This document shows positions 24,397 through 32,491 of a DNA stretch of 35,775 nt, piece by piece. The notes beneath the pieces are model-generated. The model saw only the letters and a list, made by a program, of their open reading frames with translations, searched no databases and was not told where the DNA came from. Source of the DNA: Butyrivibrio sp. Its GTDB lineage: Bacteria; Bacillota; Clostridia; Lachnospirales; Lachnospiraceae. The DNA lies in assembly GCA_015056585.1 (NCBI GenBank), contig SVFZ01000038.1, positions 1-35,775 on the forward strand, given 5' to 3'. How positions within the stretch are numbered: position 1 is the stretch's first letter; each line of letters starts with the position of its first letter. The position numbers were made by a program, and so were the translations under genes.

Positions 24397-24647
24397 AATA
24401 ACATAAGAAAAGCGTTGACGGAAAGAGTAGTTTGCGATGAATCATCCAGAGAGAATGGCATTTGGTGGAAGTCATTTATGAGGATAGCAGGCGAAAACCA
24501 TTCCTGAGCTGTAATGCCCAACAATAGTAAGCATTACCGTATGCCTGCGTTAAAGGATAGGATTTGATAGAATCTGAAGTAAAAAGTTAAGGTGGAACCG
24601 TGCGTACTGCACCCTTAAGATCATTAGATCTTATGGGTGCATTTTTG
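24397..24647 (+). ncRNA. T-box leader (threonine) controlling thrS
   Basis: A tRNA-sensing T-box RNA. Stem I carries the distal AGAGAG and GGTGGAAG elements. The specifier loop reads GAAAACC-ATTCC-TGAGC, with ACC at 24497-24499, a threonine codon. The T-box proper AAGGTGGAACCGTG lies at 24589-24602; its TGGA pairs with the uncharged NCCA end, and the A suits a tRNAThr with U73. The competing terminator (24608-24647) pairs TGCACCC with GGGTGCA, plus AAGATC with GATCTT, followed by a T run. Uncharged tRNAThr should permit readthrough into thrS. This accounts for the gene-free stretch 24306-24724. Confidence 0.95.
24608..24647 (+). terminator. T-box regulated terminator of thrS
   Basis: TGCACCC (24608-24614) with GGGTGCA (24635-24641), extended by AAGATC/GATCTT, then TTTTT at 24642-24646. 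It is mutually exclusive with the T-box antiterminator. Confidence 0.92.
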
Positions 24648-24724
24648 TTTTCTAAATACAAAAACACATTTTCTTATGTTGTTGCCATCTACTAAACATT
24701 TAAAAATGAAAGGAGCAACATATT

Positions 24725-26485
24725 ATGAAAGTACTACAAAACGATCAGCAGGTAATTGATGTATCTTTTGACAGCAAGGAAGGAAAGAAGGCTTTCTGGC
24801 ATACAAGCGCCCATGTCCTTGCCCAGGCAGTAAAGAGGCTTTATCCTGATGCCAAATGTGCCATAGGACCTGCAATCGAAAACGGATTCTACTATGACTT
24901 TGATTTTGATTTTTCCTTTAATGAAGAAAACTTAAGGGATGTTGAGGCTGAGATGATGAGGATTGTAAAAGAGTCACTTTCTCTTTCGGTTTTAGACAAG
25001 TCAAAGCCGGAGGCAATTGCCTATATGGATAAGCAGCAGGAACCCTTCAAGCTTGAAATGATAAAAGAACTACCGGATGGCGAGAAGATCTCTTTTTACA
25101 AACAGGGAGACTATGCGGAGTTCTGCCGGGGGCCGCACCTTGCAAATGTAAGCTACATCAAGGCTGTTAAGCTTTTGTCTGTGGCGGGTGCATACTGGCG
25201 AGGCGATGAGCATAACAAGATGCTTACGAGGATATACGGAATCTCTTTTCCCAAGGCATCGATGATGGAAGATTACCTTCATCAGTTAGAGGAAGCCAAG
25301 GCCAGAGATCACAGGAAATTGGGAAAAGAGCTGGAGCTTTTTGCGATAATGGATGAAGGCCCGGGACTGCCATTTTATTTCCCCAAGGGGTTAATTCTTA
25401 AAAATCAGCTAATCGACTACTGGAGGAAAATACATCTACGTGAAGGATACCAGGAAATATCAACGCCAATTATGCTGATGAGATCACTTTGGGAAAAATC
25501 CGGACATTGGGACCATTACAGAGATAACATGTACGTAACGAGTGTAGATGATATGGACTATGCTATTAAGCCTATGAACTGCCCGGGCGGAATGCTGGTG
25601 TATAAGTCGAAGTCCCATTCCTACAGGGAATTCCCCATAAGAGTTGGAGAACTTGGAATAGTTCACAGGGCTGAGAAGTCCGGAACGCTGCATGGCCTTA
25701 TGAGGGCAAGAAGTTTTACGCAGGATGATGCCCATATATTTATGAGAGAAGACCAGGTCAAACAGGAGATTCAAGGAGTCATAAGACTTATCGATGAGGT
25801 ATATTCCAAGTTTGGATTCCCTTATGAGATTGAGCTTTCGACGAGGCCGGAAAATTCCATAGGAAGCGATGAGGATTGGGAACTGGCCATCAATTCCCTA
25901 AGGGAAGCCGTTGAGGAAATGGGAAGGCCATACTCGATCAATGAAGGAGACGGCGCATTCTATGGCCCCAAGCTGGATTTCCATGTGAAGGACTCCATAG
26001 GCAGAACGTGGCAGTGTGGAACGATACAGCTTGATTTCCAGCTTCCACAGCGTTTTGACCTGGATTATGTGGGAGAAGATGGGGAAAGACACCGTCCTAT
26101 CATGCTTCACAGAGTGGTGTTTGGCTCTATAGACCGCTTTATCGGAATTCTGATAGAGCATTACGCTGGAAAGTTCCCGGTGTGGCTATCTCCTGTACAG
26201 GTAAGGATAATTCCGGTATCAGATAAGTTCCTGAATTATTCAAAAGAAATATTGAATGCATTAAGAGCACAGGATGTCCGCGTTGAACTTGATGACAGGA
26301 ATGAGAAACTTGGTTATAAAATCCGGGAAGGAAGAATTGATAAGGTGCCTTTTATGATTGTTATCGGCGAAAAGGAAGAGAGCGGAAGTGTGGTTTCTGT
26401 CAGAGTCAGGGATGCTGAGCCTGACAAGGCAGACCTTGGTCAGATGTCAATTGAAGAGTTTATAAGTCTGGTTAAGAGGAGCTGA
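24725..26485 (+). CDS. thrS: threonyl-tRNA synthetase lacking the TGS domain
   Basis: A 586-residue class II synthetase charging tRNAThr. Most bacterial ThrRS have an N-terminal TGS domain of about 60 residues; here the protein begins only some 25 residues before the editing domain (HTSAHVLAQAVKRLYPDA), so TGS is absent. The editing-domain CRGPH motif is present. The catalytic core shows zinc ligands in MNCPGG, DDAHIF and the LHRVVFGS region, motif 2 (HGLMRARSFTQDDAH) and motif 3 (GSIDRFIGILIEH). A C-terminal anticodon domain is complete. AAAGGAG precedes the ATG by 8 bases. It is controlled by the T-box at 24397-24647. Confidence 0.97.
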   Translation: MKVLQNDQQVIDVSFDSKEGKKAFWHTSAHVLAQAVKRLYPDAKCAIGPAIENGFYYDFDFDFSFNEENLRDVEAEMMRIVKESLSLSVLDKSKPEAIAYMDKQQEPFKLEMIKELPDGEKISFYKQGDYAEFCRGPHLANVSYIKAVKLLSVAGAYWRGDEHNKMLTRIYGISFPKASMMEDYLHQLEEAKARDHRKLGKELELFAIMDEGPGLPFYFPKGLILKNQLIDYWRKIHLREGYQEISTPIMLMRSLWEKSGHWDHYRDNMYVTSVDDMDYAIKPMNCPGGMLVYKSKSHSYREFPIRVGELGIVHRAEKSGTLHGLMRARSFTQDDAHIFMREDQVKQEIQGVIRLIDEVYSKFGFPYEIELSTRPENSIGSDEDWELAINSLREAVEEMGRPYSINEGDGAFYGPKLDFHVKDSIGRTWQCGTIQLDFQLPQRFDLDYVGEDGERHRPIMLHRVVFGSIDRFIGILIEHYAGKFPVWLSPVQVRIIPVSDKFLNYSKEILNALRAQDVRVELDDRNEKLGYKIREGRIDKVPFMIVIGEKEESGSVVSVRVRDAEPDKADLGQMSIEEFISLVKRS

Positions 26486-26532
26486 AAAAAGAAATGGCTG
26501 CCGCACTAAATGAAGATTAGTGCGGTAGCCAT
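26481..26532 (-). terminator. terminator between convergent thrS and purC, best oriented for purC
   Basis: A 16-bp stem, ATGGCTGCCGCACTAA (26494-26509) with TTAGTGCGGTAGCCAT (26517-26532), with one G-T pair. The T run TTTTTT lies on the minus strand side (26485-26490 read in reverse), so it is oriented for transcripts coming from purC. It may also slow thrS transcripts. Confidence 0.75.
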
Positions 26533-26605
26533 ATATACTGTTTCTGAATTGCTTTCGAAAACTGTTGATGAAGCAGGTCCTCTTTCTTACATATTAATTT
26601 GGTGA

Positions 26606-27481
26606 TCAGACATTAAGTTCTGTTCCTGTAAGAAGCTTGTATGCTTCAAGATATTTCTCGATAGTCTTGTCGATAACATCCTGAGGAAGATTGTAATCGC
26701 TGTCAGGGTTAGCCTTGAGCCAGTTACGAACAAACTGCTTGTCAAATGATGGCTGGTCATGACCTTCTTCATAACCTTCAACAGGCCAGAAACGTGAGCT
26801 GTCAGGTGTGAGCATCTCGTCGGCAAGAACAACTTCGCCGTTCTCGTCTACACCAAACTCAAACTTGGTATCTGCAATGATGATTCCACGAGTGAGAGCG
26901 TAGTCAGCGCATTTTTTGTAAAGAGCGATTGTGTAGTCGCGGATCTTGGCTGCATAATCTGCACCATGTCCGGGGAAAGCCTTCTCAAGAACTTCAATGC
27001 TTCTCTCAAAGTCAATGTTTTCGTCATGGTCACCAATCTCAGCTTTAGTACTTGGTGTGTAGATTGGTTCAGGGAGCTTGCCACATTCCTTAAGTCCCTC
27101 AGGAAGCTTTATTCCGCAAACTGTTCCGTTCTCCTTGTAGCTCTTCCAGCCACTGCCTGTGATATAGCCACGAACAATGCACTCAACAGGGATCATTGTA
27201 AGCTTTTTGCAAAGCATACTGTTACCTGTAAAATCAGGAGTTCTGAAAAATTCGGGCATATCAGCTGTATCTGTGCTGATCATGTGATTTTTGACAACGT
27301 CCTTTGTGTAGTCAAACCAAAACTTGGACATCTGAGTTAAAACAGCGCCTTTTTTAGTTACCTTGTTCTTAAGGATCACGTCAAAGGCTGAAATTCTGTC
27401 GGTTGCAACCATTATAAGGTTCTCACCGATGTCGTAGATTTCTCTTACTTTTCCTTCTTTTACTGGCTTAAATTCCTGCAT
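26606..27481 (-). CDS. purC: phosphoribosylaminoimidazole-succinocarboxamide synthase
   Basis: A 291-residue SAICAR synthetase joining CAIR with aspartate in purine synthesis. Conserved parts are KPVKEGKVREIYD near the N-terminus, VATDRISAFDVIL, VECIVRGYITGSGWKSY, and IADTKFEFG. The C-terminus has LTPDSSRFWP. It is of the longer type (about 290) common in Clostridia. GGAGGAG precedes the ATG on the minus strand. No other pur gene is adjacent. A 7-bp dyad lies in its upstream region. Confidence 0.97.
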   Translation of the reverse strand: MQEFKPVKEGKVREIYDIGENLIMVATDRISAFDVILKNKVTKKGAVLTQMSKFWFDYTKDVVKNHMISTDTADMPEFFRTPDFTGNSMLCKKLTMIPVECIVRGYITGSGWKSYKENGTVCGIKLPEGLKECGKLPEPIYTPSTKAEIGDHDENIDFERSIEVLEKAFPGHGADYAAKIRDYTIALYKKCADYALTRGIIIADTKFEFGVDENGEVVLADEMLTPDSSRFWPVEGYEEGHDQPSFDKQFVRNWLKANPDSDYNLPQDVIDKTIEKYLEAYKLLTGTELNV

Positions 27482-27518
27482 GCGCTTGCTCCTCCAATAA
27501 TTGCATTTGTGAGATATA

Positions 27519-27547
27519 CATGTCCACTGTAATTGTAAAAGGACATG
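27519..27547 (-). promoter_or_regulatory. 7-bp dyad upstream of purC
   Basis: CATGTCC (27519-27525), 15 bases, GGACATG (27541-27547): a perfect inverted repeat 38 bases before the purC start. A TTTACA on the minus strand lies between the arms. It could be a repressor site or a leader hairpin; it does not match the PurR PurBox core. No guanine or PRPP riboswitch elements were seen in the 125-bp space. Confidence 0.35.
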
Positions 27548-27606
27548 CTTTCTTTTATCATTTCATATACCGGTATCCTTAATCGGATAGGGCATGAATG
27601 AACAGA

Positions 27607-29247
27607 TCAGTCGTCCTCTTCTTCGTCAGTAGCGGTATTGTAAACAGTACGTTTTCTCGCCATTTCGTCGTTTTCAAGGTACTCATCGTAAGTAGAACGC
27701 TTGTCAATAAGGCTTCCGTCAGGAAGAATTTCCATGATCCTGTTGGCGGTAGTCTGTACAACCTGATGGTCACGACAAGCAAAAAGCTCAACACCCGGGA
27801 ATTTGATCATTCCGTCGTTGAGAGCGGAGATAGACTCCATATCAAGGTGGTTGGTGGGCTCATCAAAGATAAGGCAGTTAGCTCCGGAAATCATCATCTT
27901 GGAAAGAAGGCAGCGAACCTTCTCGCCTCCGGAAAGAACCTTAACCTTTTTAACACCGTCTTCGCCGGCAAAGAGCATACGTCCAAGGAAACCTCTTACA
28001 TAAGTAGCATCCTTGATCTCTGAATAGCCGGTGAGCCACTCGGTAATTGTGTAGTCGTTATCGAACTCTTTGGTGTTGTCCTTAGGGAAGTAAGCCTGAG
28101 AAGTGGTTACACCCCATTTGTATGTACCCTCATCAGGCTCAATCTCACCTGTAAGGATCTGGAAGAGAGTAGTCTTTGCAAGCTCATTGCCGCCTACAAA
28201 GGCAATCTTATCTTCACGCTGAACAACAAAAGAAATATTATCAAGAACCTTCTCGCCATTGATTGTCTTTGAAAGACCCTCAACGGTAAGAACTTCATTA
28301 CCGATCTCACGATCTGGTCTGAAGTCGATGTACGGATACTTTCTGCTGGAAGGCTTAATTGTATCAAGCTCGATTTTCTCAAGGGCCTTCTTTCTGGAAG
28401 TAGCCTGTTTACTCTTACTTGCGTTAGCAGAGAAGCGGGCGATGAATTCCTTGAGCTCTTTGATCTGTTCCTCTTTCTTCTTATTAGCTTCCTTCATCTG
28501 ACGGATCATGAGCTGTGATGACTCATACCAGAAATCATAGTTGCCGGCATAGAGCTGTATTTTGCCGTAATCTATATCTGCAATGTATGTGCAAACCTTG
28601 TTGAGGAAGTAACGGTCATGGGATACAACGATGACTGTGTTCTCAAAGTTGATAAGGAACTCTTCGAGCCATGCAATGGCATCCAGATCAAGGTGGTTGG
28701 TAGGCTCGTCAAGAAGCAGGATATCAGGATTTCCTAAAAGTGCTCTTGCAAGAAGAACCTTGACCTTCTGGGCACCGTCGAGCTCTTTCATAAGCTTGTA
28801 ATGATACTCGCCATCAATTCCAAGTCCGTTCAAAAGGCTCTCTGCATCTGATTCAGCTTCCCATCCGTTCATTTCGGCGAATTCAGCCTCAAGTTCACTG
28901 GCGCGGATACCGTCCTCATCTGTGAAATCTTCTTTTGCATAAATTGCATCCTTCTCATTCTTGATCTCGAAAAGACGCGCATTTCCTGCAATAACTGTAT
29001 CGAGAACAACGTTCTCGTCATATTTGAAGTGGTCCTGCTCAAGGAAAGAGAGACGCTCGCCGTCGGAAATAACAACATCTCCGTTTGTGGTCTCAATCTG
29101 ACCGGACAAGATCTTTAAAAAAGTTGACTTTCCGGCACCGTTAGCACCGATGATACCGTAGCAGTTACCGGGAGTGAACTTGATGTTAACATCTTCAAAA
29201 AGAGCTTTCTTACCAACTCTTAAGGTTACGTTATTTGCACTAATCAT
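27607..29247 (-). CDS. ABC-F family ATPase (YbiT/YkpA-like)
   Basis: A 546-residue soluble protein with two ABC ATPase domains and no membrane part, acting on ribosomes in the ABC-F family. NBD1: Walker A GANGAGKS (34-41), signature LDGAQ in place of LSGGQ, Walker B LLLDEPTNHLD and a switch SHDR. A charged linker (about 240-300) contains the E-site interaction region. NBD2: Walker A GGNELAKTT (352-360) with K358, LSGGE signature and DEPTNHLD, but the switch reads CRDH (residues 491-494) rather than SHD. It has an acidic tail. Its own promoter lies at 29296-29324; GAGG precedes the start. Confidence 0.9.
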   Translation of the reverse strand: MISANNVTLRVGKKALFEDVNIKFTPGNCYGIIGANGAGKSTFLKILSGQIETTNGDVVISDGERLSFLEQDHFKYDENVVLDTVIAGNARLFEIKNEKDAIYAKEDFTDEDGIRASELEAEFAEMNGWEAESDAESLLNGLGIDGEYHYKLMKELDGAQKVKVLLARALLGNPDILLLDEPTNHLDLDAIAWLEEFLINFENTVIVVSHDRYFLNKVCTYIADIDYGKIQLYAGNYDFWYESSQLMIRQMKEANKKKEEQIKELKEFIARFSANASKSKQATSRKKALEKIELDTIKPSSRKYPYIDFRPDREIGNEVLTVEGLSKTINGEKVLDNISFVVQREDKIAFVGGNELAKTTLFQILTGEIEPDEGTYKWGVTTSQAYFPKDNTKEFDNDYTITEWLTGYSEIKDATYVRGFLGRMLFAGEDGVKKVKVLSGGEKVRCLLSKMMISGANCLIFDEPTNHLDMESISALNDGMIKFPGVELFACRDHQVVQTTANRIMEILPDGSLIDKRSTYDEYLENDEMARKRTVYNTATDEEEDD

Positions 29248-29295
29248 TAAAAAATAACCTCACATATTTCAAAACTATTCTTTGCAACAGTTCGT

Positions 29296-29324
29296 ATTAT
29301 ATTAGAATCTTCTATATAATGCAA
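29296..29324 (-). promoter_or_regulatory. promoter of the ABC-F gene
   Basis: On the minus strand: TTGCAT (29324-29319), 17-bp spacer, TATAAT (29301-29296), giving a leader of about 40 nt with no uORF or terminator. Confidence 0.7.
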
Positions 29325-29460
29325 TAAAAAGTATTGACACGGGAGGGGGATTACCTTTTTTGTAGAAAAATATGGAAAAAATGGATGAAACTGAATATAA
29401 ATGGAAGACAATTGAGTTTCGCCAAGAGCCATTATTGTAGTAATCTTATTCTGAATAAAA

Positions 29461-31461
29461 ATGACAGATAGAATGAGCACTATGGGGGAAAAAGATTTGT
29501 TTGAGATTGATAGAAGCGTCATTTATTCGAAAGAAAAGGGATATGGTTATCTGGAATTGACCAAAGGTATAACGAAATGTGATGGGGAGTATTTGCCGGT
29601 AACTGAAACAGAGTCTGTAATTGCCCTAAAAAACGGTGGTTGGAATGTGCGAAGACTGGCAGAAGCAGCGTGCCGTGATGAAATAGGTAGCATGCTTCAT
29701 AGAAATGTAGATCTGTACCGTATAGATGTGCCCGAGGAAGGAACTTACAGGGTAGATCTGTCTATAAATGCGGGAAAAGAAGACCTTAAAAATTTGTCTG
29801 TTTTTGCAGGAAGAAGAAATCTCATAGATTATGAAGTCAGTATAAAAGCGGGAGAAAAATATACAAGAACCTTCTACCAGGCTGTTACACCGTATATTCC
29901 GCCATTGTGTTCAGAACCTGTAATTGATAGATGTATCTTCATATCTATAGCAGGAATGAAAAGTCATGCTATGCATGATCAGGAAAACCTGTTATCAGAC
30001 AACTGCAAAATCTCAGTAAATGTAGTGAGAGAGGATGTACCTGTGATATGGATCGCAGGAGATTCCACGCTTACAGATCAGAATGCAGGAGTTCCTTATT
30101 ATCCTTACGGAAGCTGCGCAGGCTGGGCACAGACTCTTGCAAGATTCATTGATAAAGCTGCAGTATGCAACCTGGCGCACTCGGGAATGACTACGAACTG
30201 TTTCAGGGACGATGGGCACTTTGAAATTGTAAAAGAGATGGTAAAGACCGGAGATCTTTTTATCATGCAGTTTGGACATAACGACCAGAAAAGAAGAAAT
30301 CTTGCAGCTTTTGGAGGTTATGCAGAGAACCTGCGAAGATATGTAAAAGAAATCCGTGCGCTGGGGGCTGAGCCAATAATCTGCTCACCAATTAGCCGAA
30401 TTCCGGGTGAGCTTCCTAAGACAAAAGACTCATCTGAAAGTGATGATGCCAAAAACACAAAGTTTTACTCACTGCTTGAATCCCATGCCAGTGCTTGCAA
30501 GAAAGTAGCGCAGGAACTGGACGTGACCTTTGTCGACCTTCATAAGAAGACCTTTGATAAATGGGTAAGCGATATTGATGCATCCCATGACTTCTTCATG
30601 CCCGGAGATATCACACACACTAATGAGTATGGTGCAGTATTGATAAGCGAATATTTCATAGAAGAGATCAGAATAGCTGCTCAAAGAAGCCCTTCAGCGA
30701 AGCGTATTGCGCAGTTTGATAATCACAGGCAGTTTACAGCTCTTTTGCCTGATCCTGATGCGAGGATTCTGCCCAAAGAACTGCCGGGACCGGACATATT
30801 CAACATAGAGCCACCATACGTGGATATAAAAGGAATTCCCGGGTATGAGGGTATAAAGAAGGCCTTTAGATACGGGCTTCTTGATCCATGTGTCATGCAT
30901 CTTCATCCCTATGCGCCAATGCCGAGAGCACAGCTCTTGATGCTTCTTTTCAGAGCCTTCGGAAAAGCGGGAGTAAGACCGTACAAGGGATACTTCAAAG
31001 ACATCTTTTTTGACGAGTGGGATTCCGGATATGTTCAGGCACTTGTTGACATGAATATTCCTGAAACAAAAAAGGAAAGATCCGAAATCGAGAATTCAGA
31101 AACGGTCGGCCTTGATATGATGAATCAAAAAACCTGCAGCTTCAGACCGGATGATATGCTGACCTATAAAGAATTTGCTGACTTTATAACTGAATTTGCC
31201 GGGCTGAATCCACAATTGTTCGGCGATATTTTAAGTGTATCAAGTGGAGAAACGGACGGAAAGACATTTCATATACTTAAGAAGCTTGGGGCAGTCAGAG
31301 ATGAAGCTGCGCTTTCAAATGTGCAGGAACCATATGGAACTGCGAAGGAAAACGAAGTGACGAGACAGGAAGTTTATTCAGTTCTTGCAAACATCATGGA
31401 GATTCGGGGACAGGCCTCAAAAAATCTTCCTTCCGACAGTGAAGTGCATCCGGTTCACTGA
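29461..31461 (+). CDS. SGNH/GDSL carbohydrate esterase (CE12-like) with C-terminal SLH-like repeats
   Basis: A 666-residue protein. Residues 1-190 are probably beta-rich, followed by a CE12-type GDSL esterase: nucleophile S202 in GDSTLTDQ, SGMTT, the FGHNDQ block and D383/H386 in DITHTNEYG. CE12 members deacetylate rhamnogalacturonan or xylan. Residues from about 455 on contain SLH-like units (YVDIKGIPGYEGIKKAFRYG, YFKDIFFDEWDSGYVQAL, SFRPDDMLTYKEFADFITEF). There is no signal peptide, so it may act in the cytosol. The start is uncertain: Mets at 29461, 29473 and 29482 all lack a clear ribosome site, with an in-frame stop just upstream. Confidence 0.8.
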   Translation: MTDRMSTMGEKDLFEIDRSVIYSKEKGYGYLELTKGITKCDGEYLPVTETESVIALKNGGWNVRRLAEAACRDEIGSMLHRNVDLYRIDVPEEGTYRVDLSINAGKEDLKNLSVFAGRRNLIDYEVSIKAGEKYTRTFYQAVTPYIPPLCSEPVIDRCIFISIAGMKSHAMHDQENLLSDNCKISVNVVREDVPVIWIAGDSTLTDQNAGVPYYPYGSCAGWAQTLARFIDKAAVCNLAHSGMTTNCFRDDGHFEIVKEMVKTGDLFIMQFGHNDQKRRNLAAFGGYAENLRRYVKEIRALGAEPIICSPISRIPGELPKTKDSSESDDAKNTKFYSLLESHASACKKVAQELDVTFVDLHKKTFDKWVSDIDASHDFFMPGDITHTNEYGAVLISEYFIEEIRIAAQRSPSAKRIAQFDNHRQFTALLPDPDARILPKELPGPDIFNIEPPYVDIKGIPGYEGIKKAFRYGLLDPCVMHLHPYAPMPRAQLLMLLFRAFGKAGVRPYKGYFKDIFFDEWDSGYVQALVDMNIPETKKERSEIENSETVGLDMMNQKTCSFRPDDMLTYKEFADFITEFAGLNPQLFGDILSVSSGETDGKTFHILKKLGAVRDEAALSNVQEPYGTAKENEVTRQEVYSVLANIMEIRGQASKNLPSDSEVHPVH

Positions 31462-31490
31462 CAATATTCAATGCCATTAGAAACTCTAAT

Positions 31491-31500
31491 ATGGTATAAT
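31491..31500 (+). promoter_or_regulatory. extended -10 promoter of degV
   Basis: TATAAT (31495-31500) preceded by TGG (extended -10) with no strong -35. A small hairpin, TTGCCT 31516-31521 with AGGCAA 31533-31538, lies in the leader before the SD (GGGGG). Confidence 0.45.
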
Positions 31501-31555
31501 GGTTTTTGCTATAAATTGCCTTTGGCTTTAAGAGGCAAAAATTTGGGGGTTTCTA

Positions 31556-32419
31556 ATGGCTTTTAATGTTTTTGTTGACGGATGTGCTAATCTGCCACAT
31601 TCACTCACTGAAGGAATAACTATTTTACCATGTGAGTATCTGATCAATGGCAAATCAGGAATTTACAATGGCGACATTGATGGTTTTGACGGGCATTCTT
31701 ATTATGAAGGTCTTAAAAACGGAGATGAGGTTAAGACCAGTCTTCTTAATACCCAGCTTTTTCTGACACACTTTACTCCTCTTGCCGCAAGGGGAGAGGA
31801 TATTGTTTATATTGCAATGAGTTCCGGGATAAGCGGTACCTACAATGCTGCAGTTGCAGCTGCCAATGAACTTATGGAGGAGTATCCTGATTCATTTATT
31901 CATATTGTGGATTCCCATGGATGTGGCTTCGGCAACGGTATTCTTGCACTTAAGGCAGCGGAGCTTAGCAGGGACGGCGTTTCATGCAAAGAGGCAGCCG
32001 GGATTCTTGATGAGGCTGTTATTCATGCCTGCCAGTATTTTACCGTAGATGATCTCAACTTCCTTAAGAGGACGGGAAGAGTAAGCGGCGTTACTGCGCA
32101 GATCGGAACAATCCTGAACATTAAACCGATTCTTTTTGGCGACAAGACTGGGCATATTATATCCTGCGGTAAAGTCAGAGGCCGCAAAAATGCTATTATG
32201 GCAGTTGCTCAAAAATATGCTGAGAAGAGAATGGACACAAGCGACAAGAGAGTGTTCATATCACACGGGGATTGCATAGATGATGCCAAAAAACTTGCAG
32301 AGCTTGTTTTGGAGATTAATCCTGAGGCTGAGATAACCATCACAATGCATGAGCCGTTTTCAGGGGCACACGTAGGCCCGGGAATGCTGGGACTTTTTTT
32401 CTGGGGAAAAGAAAGATAA
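31556..32419 (+). CDS. DegV family fatty-acid-binding protein
   Basis: A 287-residue DegV protein, a cytosolic fatty-acid binder (FakB-like) that presents fatty acids to the FakA kinase in Firmicutes. Diagnostic elements are FVDGCANLP near the N-terminus, VKTSLLN, IAMSSGISGTYNAA (the lipid-head-group serine region), IHIVDSHGCGFGNG, DDLNFLKRTGRVSG and a terminal HVGPGMLGLFFWG. Length matches the family (about 280). No fakA is in the window, and DegV paralogues are numerous in Lachnospiraceae. GGGGG lies 6 bases before ATG 31556. Confidence 0.93.
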   Translation: MAFNVFVDGCANLPHSLTEGITILPCEYLINGKSGIYNGDIDGFDGHSYYEGLKNGDEVKTSLLNTQLFLTHFTPLAARGEDIVYIAMSSGISGTYNAAVAAANELMEEYPDSFIHIVDSHGCGFGNGILALKAAELSRDGVSCKEAAGILDEAVIHACQYFTVDDLNFLKRTGRVSGVTAQIGTILNIKPILFGDKTGHIISCGKVRGRKNAIMAVAQKYAEKRMDTSDKRVFISHGDCIDDAKKLAELVLEINPEAEITITMHEPFSGAHVGPGMLGLFFWGKER

Positions 32420-32491
32420 AAAGAGCATAGGCTTAGGATGATCTGTTACTTAAAGTAGAACATTCAAAATTTGCACATTGGGGGATGGGGT

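Noticed and set aside
24253..24507. 84-codon open frame overlapping the DUF2974 gene end and the thrS leader
   Set aside because: It lies in another frame of the hydrolase end and of a clear T-box RNA, with no ribosome site or protein-like composition.
29372..29440. 22-codon ORF between the ABC-F promoter and the GDSL esterase
   Set aside because: No ribosome site, no terminator or pairing structure after it, and no promoter with a proper -10; likely chance.
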